Source of the DNA: DASUXA01 sp036378155 | Lineage (GTDB): Bacteria; Actinomycetota; Actinomycetes; Mycobacteriales; Micromonosporaceae | DNA length: 9,165 nucleotides | Direction of reading: 5' to 3' | NCBI GenBank assembly: GCA_036378155.1 | Contig: DASUXA010000018.1 | Location: 1-9,165 of the forward strand | Shown here: one piece after another, positions 4,859-9,165 of the stretch | Numbering within the stretch: position 1 is the first letter of the stretch | Layout of the letters: the number at the start of each line of letters is the position of its first letter | Position numbers and translations under genes: made by a program | Notes under the pieces: generated by a model | Told to the model about the DNA's origin: nothing | The model's input: the letters and a program-made list of their open reading frames with translations, nothing else | Database searches by the model: none

Positions 4859-5605
4859 TCAGTTCTCGCAGCCGATGCCGTCGCCGTCACGATCCAGGTC
4901 GTAAATGTCGGTTCCGACCACGCGGACAGGTCCCTGCACGTAAGCCGGGCCGTTGCCGCCGCCACCAGCGCAGTCGACGTCGCTCGCGATGGGGACGCAC
5001 GCGCCGGTGTAGTTGGGGTCGCACTGCTGCGTCACCTTGGTGCCGACGGCTACGACCTGGGTGACCGGGGCTTTGGTGACCTCGCTTCGTACCAGCGTCT
5101 TCGCGGTTTGGACGCCGTTGACGAGGGTGACCTCGTAGGTGACGGTCTTGACGCCCGGGACCCCGCGGGTTCGCACCCGCGTGGTGCCTTTCGCCAGCGA
5201 GGAATCCGTCACCGTCTTGGTCGCGTACGGAATCGCTTGCGTCTCCGTAACGGTTCGCTTCTCCACCACAGCGGTGGGGCTCGGCGAAGCGGTTTCGCCG
5301 GATGCCGCCGGTGCCGTCGTGCTCACGGCTGCCGCAGTGCTCGCGGCTGCGGCGGTGCTCGTACGCCTGGATGACTGGGGTGGCGCGGCGGCGTTGTCGT
5401 CGCTGCCGATGGCGCCGGCGACGGCGGTGCCGAAGCACAGCAAGAGGACTGTGCCGAGGGCTGCGAGCACGATCGGCAGCGCGCGCGTCTTCTTCGGTGT
5501 CACGTCCTCGGGGACGACCCACGGCGGTGGTGGCGGCGGGACCGGCGCTTGTCCGAAGGGCGGGGTGTTGTTTTGCCACTGCGGTGGTTGTTGTGGGTGG
5601 CTCAA
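4859..5605 (-). CDS. Membrane-anchored G5 and excalibur domain protein
   Basis: The 248-residue protein has a Pro/Gln-rich cytoplasmic head (1-40), a basic KKTR stop, one membrane span (about 42-66, LPIVLAALGTVLLLCFGTAV), and an Ala/Ser/Thr-rich linker (70-112). Then comes a G5 domain (about 114-190; 'VEKRTVTETQAIPYATKTV', 'GVPGVKTVTYEVTLVNGVQT') and a Cys-containing C-terminus ending in the excalibur motif DLDRDGDGIGCE (236-247). G5 domains are associated with cell-wall sugar binding and excalibur with extracellular calcium binding, so the C-terminal part is expected outside the cell, tied to the envelope. The TTG at 5605 has GGAG with a 6-base gap. Cysteines C195, C203, C212 and C246 could form disulfides. 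No enzyme domain is present; a role in wall binding is inferred. Confidence 0.85.
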   Translation of the reverse strand: MSHPQQPPQWQNNTPPFGQAPVPPPPPPWVVPEDVTPKKTRALPIVLAALGTVLLLCFGTAVAGAIGSDDNAAAPPQSSRRTSTAAAASTAAAVSTTAPAASGETASPSPTAVVEKRTVTETQAIPYATKTVTDSSLAKGTTRVRTRGVPGVKTVTYEVTLVNGVQTAKTLVRSEVTKAPVTQVVAVGTKVTQQCDPNYTGACVPIASDVDCAGGGGNGPAYVQGPVRVVGTDIYDLDRDGDGIGCEN

Positions 5606-5660
5606 CCCTGACTCCGAAGTCCTGAGGCGTTGGCGGTCACCGACCGGTGGGCCATCGGAA

Positions 5661-5666
5661 AATGTA
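5661..5666 (-). promoter_or_regulatory. Candidate -10 for the G5/excalibur gene
   Basis: TACATT on the minus strand (5666 to 5661) fits TAnnnT and would start transcription near 5654, about 49 bases before the TTG. The surrounding bases are locally AT-rich. The -35 is not convincing. Confidence 0.35.
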
Positions 5667-5864
5667 TCCCACTTACGAATTGATGGCTGTCACCCGAACG
5701 ACTGAAGCGCGTACCGGCCAACTTTCGCGGTCGGATATCCGTCTGTCGGCTCTTCGCGTGGCGACGGGTTCCAGAAATGCGATTCCAGCCACGGAAGGGC
5801 GGTCTCCCATTCGGGAAGACGTGAATGAAACGATGTCATTCGCCGACCTGTCGCCTCGCGCGTA
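5667..5864. other. AT-richer intergenic stretch with no supported gene
   Basis: This stretch separates the promoter of the excalibur gene from the end of the sigma operon. It has lower GC than its neighbours and a small inverted repeat, GAATGA (5823-5828) / TCATTC (5836-5841). A 72-codon open frame on the plus strand crosses it but lacks a binding site and recognisable motifs. I see nothing else. Confidence 0.4.
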
Positions 5865-5896
5865 GGCGCATCCCGCCCAGCCGGGCGGGATGCGCC
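5865..5896 (-). terminator. Terminator of the ECF41 operon
   Basis: GGCGCATCCCGCCC (5865-5878) and GGGCGGGATGCGCC (5883-5896) form a perfect 14-bp stem with loop AGCC. It starts 8 bases past the sigma gene stop. No T-run follows, as is common in actinobacteria. Confidence 0.75.
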
Positions 5897-5903
5897 ACTC
5901 CGG

Positions 5904-6824
5904 TCAGCGGGTGGGCCGACGAGCCCGGTTCGCCTCGCGAAGGACCGTCCAGCCGTCCGCGACCGGACCCACGTGCCCGAGCTTGTCCGGGTTGAGCACC
6001 GCGCGGATGGTCTGGATCTGTCCGTCGAGGACCTCGATCGCCAAGGTGCTGACCACTTTGTGGTCCCGGTCCCGGAAGATGGCGCCCGGCTGGCCGTTCA
6101 CCTCGTGCGGCTGCACCACCCCGCCGATCCGGGTGAACGGCTCGGCGATCGCGGCGAGCACCCGAGCCACGTTGTCGGCACCGATGATCGGTTTCCACTG
6201 CGGACCCTTGCCGCCGCCGTCGCCGACCATCCGTACGTCGGCGGCGAGCAGGTCCCGTAGCCCGTCGACGTCGCCTTCGGCGAAGGCGTCGAAGAACCGC
6301 TCCGCGAGTTCCTCGCGTTCCCTCCGGTCTGCCGCGAACCGCGGACGCCCGGCGTCCATGTGGCGCCGCGCCCGCACCGCGAGCTGGCGGCACGCCGCCT
6401 CCGACCTCCCTACCGCCGACGCGACCTCGGGGAAGCTGAACCCGAACACCTCCCGCAGCACGAAGACCGCCCGTTCAAGCGGACTGAGCCGTTCGAGCAG
6501 GAGCAGGGCCGCCATCGATACCGAGTCGGCGAGCTCCGCCGAGCGCTCCGGGTCCTCGTACGGGTCGGTGAGCAGCGGCTCCGGGAACCACGGCCCGACG
6601 TACTCCTCGCGTCGCACGCGCGCCGAGCGCAGCACGTCGATCGAGATCCGGGTGACCGTGGCGGACAGGTACGCCTTCGTCGACGTCGGTCGGGTCGGCG
6701 ACGTCTGGTAGCGCAGCCAGGTCTCCTGTACCGCATCCTCGGCTTCGCTCACGCTGCCGAGGATGCGGTAGGCGATGGAGAACAGCAGCGGTCGCAGCTC
6801 CTCGAACTCCTCGGTCCGGGTCAA
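5904..6824 (-). CDS. ECF41-family (SigJ-type) RNA polymerase sigma factor
   Basis: The 306-residue protein has sigma region 2 (about 5-70; 'LLFSIAYRILGSVSEAEDAV', 'QETWLRY'), a linker with WFPEP (79-83), and sigma region 4 (about 105-155; 'LSPLERAVFVLREVFGFSF', 'EVASAVGRSEAACRQLAVRA'). A SnoaL-like C-terminal domain (about 170-295) carries DGGGK (202-206) and NPDKL (278-282). WLPEP, DGGGK and NPDKL are the hallmark motifs of ECF41; here the first reads WFPEP. In this group the extra domain takes the place of an anti-sigma factor and modulates activity. The TTG start at 6824 overlaps the stop of the upstream epimerase gene (TTGA), so the two are translationally coupled. ECF41 genes usually sit beside carboxymuconolactone decarboxylases, oxidoreductases or epimerases, as here. 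The signal it senses is unknown. Confidence 0.9.
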   Translation of the reverse strand: MTRTEEFEELRPLLFSIAYRILGSVSEAEDAVQETWLRYQTSPTRPTSTKAYLSATVTRISIDVLRSARVRREEYVGPWFPEPLLTDPYEDPERSAELADSVSMAALLLLERLSPLERAVFVLREVFGFSFPEVASAVGRSEAACRQLAVRARRHMDAGRPRFAADRREREELAERFFDAFAEGDVDGLRDLLAADVRMVGDGGGKGPQWKPIIGADNVARVLAAIAEPFTRIGGVVQPHEVNGQPGAIFRDRDHKVVSTLAIEVLDGQIQTIRAVLNPDKLGHVGPVADGWTVLREANRARRPTR

Positions 6825-7753
6825 GCCAACCCTTCCCGGAAACCCTGACGCCACGACGGGTAGCGCAACTGCCAGCCGAGCTCCCGCTTGGCTTTGGCGT
6901 TGGAGAAGCCGCGCCCCTCGGTCATCATCGTCACCGCCACGTCCCCGGCGAGCAGCCGGGCCAGCCACCTGGGCACCCGCATCGGCGGCTTCCCGCCCGC
7001 GCACGCGGCGAGGTAGGGCAGCCATTCGCTGGCCGGGGCGGGTTCGTCGTCGACGATGTTGTACACGCCCGTCGCCTTCTGCTCCACAGCGAGGACGGTA
7101 GCGCTCGCCGCGTCGTCGAGGTGGATCCACGAGCAGTACCCGCTGCCGCTGCCGACCAGCGGGAACTGCCGCTTGCGGATGAGCTCGACCTGGTCGTCGG
7201 TGGCGCCCGGCCCGTAGAGCCCGCCGTACCGCAGGACCGCGCCGCCAGCCTTGAGGACCGCGTCCTCGAGGTACCGGATCGCCGTCATCCCCGGCTGCGC
7301 CGCCGTCCCCGGGTGCAGGTCCAGCGGGTCCTCCTCGGTCTTCACCCATCCGCCCTGGCGGATTCCGTTCCAGCTGGCGTAGCTCTGGGCGACGACGTGC
7401 GGTACGCCGGTCGCCTCGGCGGCAGCCAGCAAATGATCCGTCCCCTCGGTGCGCAGCCGGTTGGTGACGGCGAACCAACGATCCATGTGCTTCATGTCGG
7501 GCTTGCCGGCGTGCGCCACGGAAATCGCCGTCATCTGGTGCACGATCGCGTCCGGGCGGGCCGCCGCCACCGCCCCACCGACCGATGCCCCGTCCAGCCC
7601 GTCCATCACGACGGCTTCCGCGCCCAACCGCTGCAGCAGACTCAACTTGCCGGGGTCGGTGGTCGTAGCCGTCACCTGGTGGCCGCGCGCCACGAGTTGC
7701 GGTACCAGACGACGACCGACGACACCGGTTCCGCCTGCCACGAACACCCGCAC
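6821..7753 (-). CDS. NAD(P)-dependent epimerase/oxidoreductase-like protein of the ECF41 operon
   Basis: The 310-residue protein belongs to the extended short-chain dehydrogenase/NAD-dependent epimerase group. MRVFVAGGTGVVGRRLVPQL at the N-terminus holds the Rossmann motif GxxGxxG (G7, G10, G13). S124 ('QSYASWNG') lies where the catalytic Ser/Thr strand ends, 'LRYGGLYGPG' (174-183) is the typical post-catalytic strand, and 'GVYNIVDDEP' (229-238) the substrate-domain strand. The usual YxxxK pair is not evident: the expected site reads AIRYLEDAVLK (158-168). Substrate is unknown. The GTG at 7753 is chosen over the GTG at 7762 because AGGAAGGG lies 8 bases upstream of it and the family starts with MRVFVAG. 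It is the first gene of a two-gene operon with the ECF41 sigma factor and is the likely target of that sigma factor. Confidence 0.85.
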   Translation of the reverse strand: MRVFVAGGTGVVGRRLVPQLVARGHQVTATTTDPGKLSLLQRLGAEAVVMDGLDGASVGGAVAAARPDAIVHQMTAISVAHAGKPDMKHMDRWFAVTNRLRTEGTDHLLAAAEATGVPHVVAQSYASWNGIRQGGWVKTEEDPLDLHPGTAAQPGMTAIRYLEDAVLKAGGAVLRYGGLYGPGATDDQVELIRKRQFPLVGSGSGYCSWIHLDDAASATVLAVEQKATGVYNIVDDEPAPASEWLPYLAACAGGKPPMRVPRWLARLLAGDVAVTMMTEGRGFSNAKAKRELGWQLRYPSWRQGFREGLA

Positions 7754-7796
7754 GGTGATCACCCTTCCTGGTTTCGCGTCCGTCTCTCGAAGCTGA

Positions 7797-7823
7797 GACG
7801 AGACAGCCCGCCCGGCTGTGACA
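7797..7823 (-). promoter_or_regulatory. ECF41-dependent promoter (TGTCACA-16-CGTC)
   Basis: On the minus strand TGTCACA (7823 to 7817) is separated by exactly 16 bases from CGTC (7800 to 7797). This equals the -35/-10 signature described for ECF41 sigma factors. Transcription would begin near 7789, leaving about 35 bases before the GTG at 7753. It implies positive autoregulation of the operon. Confidence 0.85.
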
Positions 7824-7881
7824 CGGCACGGAAGGGTGGTCGGGGGAAGGTTCCCGAAACCGGAGGTCCCCGCGACGCTCG

Positions 7882-7924
7882 GGGCCGTCTCCGCGTCAGG
7901 GAGACGACCCTTTTGATCTTGTAC
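7882..7924 (+). terminator. Terminator-like hairpin with T-run and TGATCTTGTAC tail (copy B)
   Basis: CGTCTCC (7886-7892) pairs with GGAGACG (7900-7906), and GGG (7882-7884) with CCC (7908-7910) across one mismatch; TTTT follows, then GATCTTGTAC, with the last T giving TGATCTTGTAC at 7914-7924. It lies just past the 3' end of the unknown minus-strand gene, where it could stop that transcript, although the T-run is on the plus strand. Confidence 0.45.
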
Positions 7925-7949
7925 GAGTACGTCGGCGACCGAGGGCACG

Positions 7950-9068
7950 TCAGGGCTTGCCGGGCACTTGGGGGCCGGGCGGGTCGACGATGCCTCCGAC
8001 CTTGTCGCGCAGTTCCTCTTGCCAGTGTTCGATCCGGGCGCGACCGGCGTCGGCGGCGTGTTCCTGCTGTACATCGACGACGCCCGGACCGGGCTTCAGT
8101 CGTGGAGCCTGGGCCGGCTGGCGGTGCTCGGGACTCGCCGGGTCGATGTACGTGACGACCGGCGGGTCGGCCTTCTTCGAGTGGTCGAACTTCCGGGCGA
8201 GGGCGCGGGCGAGCGCGGACGCGGGACCGGAATCCGTCCCCGGTAACGTGGCGACTCCCTTTTTGAGGTCGTCGCCGGAGGTCTTTTCGACGCCGTCGTC
8301 GACCGGGCGGCCCTCGGGGTCCTTTTCCCACACGTACGTCGTGTAGGTGGCGCCGTTTCGTACGGTTGTGCTTCCTCTGGTGGAGCCGTCGGCGTCGACG
8401 ACGTACGTGGTCCGCAGGACCAGCCCGTGTTCGTCGGATAGCGAGGTCTCGCCCAGTTGCTGCCGCGACGCGGCTTCGTAGGTGAAGATGGTTTCCACTT
8501 CGTAGCCGCCGGCGCGGCTCTTGACGACTTCGACGAAACTGCCGTTGTCCAGCCGCCACACCATCCGGACGGTGTGGCTGTCGATCCGCTCCATCTCATA
8601 GGTGGTGCCGTCCTGACTGCCGGCGCCGCCGACCCAGTCCTGCGGGTTCGGCGACGGGCGGCTCGCGGACCCGAGGTCGCGTATGTCGCCGGTTTCCCCC
8701 GGGCCGGCGTTGCGGAACGGCTTTCCGTCGGAGGTGCGCGGAACGGTGCCGAGCAGGCTGTCGTGCGGGACGGTGTAGTCCGGGGTACGGCTCGGTTTCG
8801 GCACCCGCCACGGGCTCCCGTGGTCGGTGCCGGTCAGCAGGTCCTTCGGGTCGACCACGTATTTCCCGAGGTCCAGCGCGTCGCTCAGTTCGCCGAGACC
8901 ACGGATGAATGCCGACTCATGCGCACGAGCCAACCGCCGCATCGCGTCGAGGACATCGGGCGCGACCGACGACGAAAGGCGGGCCAGCGCCTGATCGGCG
9001 ACTTTCATGGTGTGCGTGATATCGCCGCTCAACTCCGCTAATCGGGTCGCGGTGAGACGTTCCGTCAT
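7950..9068 (-). CDS. Protein of unknown function, helical N-terminus, beta-rich core
   Basis: I do not recognise this 372-residue protein. Residues 1-70 look all-helical with heptad-like hydrophobics ('LAELSGDITHTMKVADQALA', 'VLDAMRRLARAHESAFIRGL'). Residues 80-150 are Pro/Gly/Ser-rich and likely disordered. Residues 153-250 alternate short strands ('TYEMERIDSHTVRMVWRLDN', 'TIFTYEA', 'TTYVVDADGSTRGSTTVRNG', 'TYTTYVWEKDPEGRPVDDGV'), suggesting a beta-sheet or YD-repeat-like fold. The tail (300-372) is Pro-rich with one helix. There is no signal peptide, membrane span, WxG or C-terminal YxxxD motif. The helical start plus linker plus payload resembles ESX-exported proteins only loosely. The ATG at 9068 has AAGGG 8 bases upstream. 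It is transcribed alone and ends before a hairpin. Confidence 0.75.
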   Translation of the reverse strand: MTERLTATRLAELSGDITHTMKVADQALARLSSSVAPDVLDAMRRLARAHESAFIRGLGELSDALDLGKYVVDPKDLLTGTDHGSPWRVPKPSRTPDYTVPHDSLLGTVPRTSDGKPFRNAGPGETGDIRDLGSASRPSPNPQDWVGGAGSQDGTTYEMERIDSHTVRMVWRLDNGSFVEVVKSRAGGYEVETIFTYEAASRQQLGETSLSDEHGLVLRTTYVVDADGSTRGSTTVRNGATYTTYVWEKDPEGRPVDDGVEKTSGDDLKKGVATLPGTDSGPASALARALARKFDHSKKADPPVVTYIDPASPEHRQPAQAPRLKPGPGVVDVQQEHAADAGRARIEHWQEELRDKVGGIVDPPGPQVPGKP

Positions 9069-9165
9069 ATCGATCGCCCTTCTCGCCGATGCCGCTTTCG
9101 CCGGATCGTATGCGTCTCAGGACTGCTGGTCGGTCGGGTCTATGACACGGCGTAGCCCACGGACG
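9069..9165 (-). promoter_or_regulatory. Upstream region of the unknown gene with a candidate -10
   Basis: TACGAT on the minus strand (9110 to 9105) fits TAnnnT and would start transcription near 9098, about 30 bases before the ATG. No good -35 is visible. Nothing else is recognisable up to the window edge. Confidence 0.3.

Noticed and set aside
3990..4904. 304-codon plus-strand open frame
   Set aside because: It crosses the acetyltransferase gene and the long palindrome on the wrong strand; the GNAT motifs on the minus strand decide the case.
5683..5710. Second ECF41-like promoter (TGTCACC at 5682-5688, plus strand)
   Set aside because: The last base differs and 16 bases downstream there is GTAC rather than CGTC; no plus-strand gene follows.
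6825..7829. Extension of the sigma factor frame upstream, giving a 641-residue protein
   Set aside because: The extra part is Gly/Arg-rich out-of-frame reading of the epimerase gene; the sigma homology begins at TTG 6824 with a stop/start overlap.
7754..8074. N-terminal extension of the epimerase frame by about 107 residues
   Set aside because: It would cover the ECF41 promoter and hairpin and overlap the next gene; the Rossmann motif is expected at the N-terminus, and a good binding site precedes GTG 7753.
7121..8155. 344-codon plus-strand open frame
   Set aside because: It mirrors the epimerase gene and runs through the promoter and terminator region; no domain is visible.
1..9165. CRISPR array, rRNA or intact insertion sequence
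   Set aside because: No regularly spaced repeats, rRNA-like stretches, or transposase with terminal inverted repeats were seen on either strand.

Overview
The window comes from a high-GC actinomycete. Coding frames have strongly G/C-biased third positions, GTG and TTG starts are common, several genes look leaderless, and the protein families (ECF41 sigma factor, G5/excalibur lipid-free membrane protein, AbiEi-like regulator) are typical of actinobacteria. A member of the Pseudonocardiaceae (Amycolatopsis-like) is a reasonable guess, but it is inference only.

Left part (1-2880): a worn defence and mobile-element area. It opens with the 3' end of a gene whose C-terminus resembles SMODS/CD-NTase nucleotidyltransferases (CBASS-type). 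A strong hairpin separates this from a convergent tandem-HTH protein of the kind seen beside recombinases. Next is an intact AbiEi-like antitoxin/regulator (1032-2138) with an N-terminal PD-(D/E)XK-like region, a good sigma70-type promoter and an inverted repeat just past the -10. Its partner toxin gene, AbiEii-like, starts with an overlap at 2116 but is cut off after about 54 codons. The break abuts a fragment of a tyrosine integrase on the opposite strand (about 2275-2715) that has lost both ends. The antitoxin is therefore apparently an orphan.

Middle part (2880-5605): a DUF4236 protein with a long Q/A-rich coil and an unrecognised C-terminal domain; a 48-codon frame coupled to it by ATGA; a convergent GNAT acetyltransferase that appears leaderless; a 49-bp near-perfect palindrome; and a single-pass membrane protein with G5 and excalibur domains.

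Right part (5865-7823): a two-gene ECF41 module on the minus strand. An NAD(P)-binding epimerase-like protein is followed, with a TTGA stop/start overlap, by an ECF41 (SigJ-type) sigma factor carrying a SnoaL-like C-terminal domain. The published ECF41 promoter signature (TGTCACA, 16 bp, CGTC) lies exactly upstream of the first gene, so the operon is almost certainly under its own sigma factor. A perfect 14-bp hairpin ends it.

Far right (7882-9165): an intergenic hairpin that shares its tail with a hairpin near 835-880, then a 372-residue protein of unknown function with a helical N-terminus, a disordered linker and a beta-rich core.
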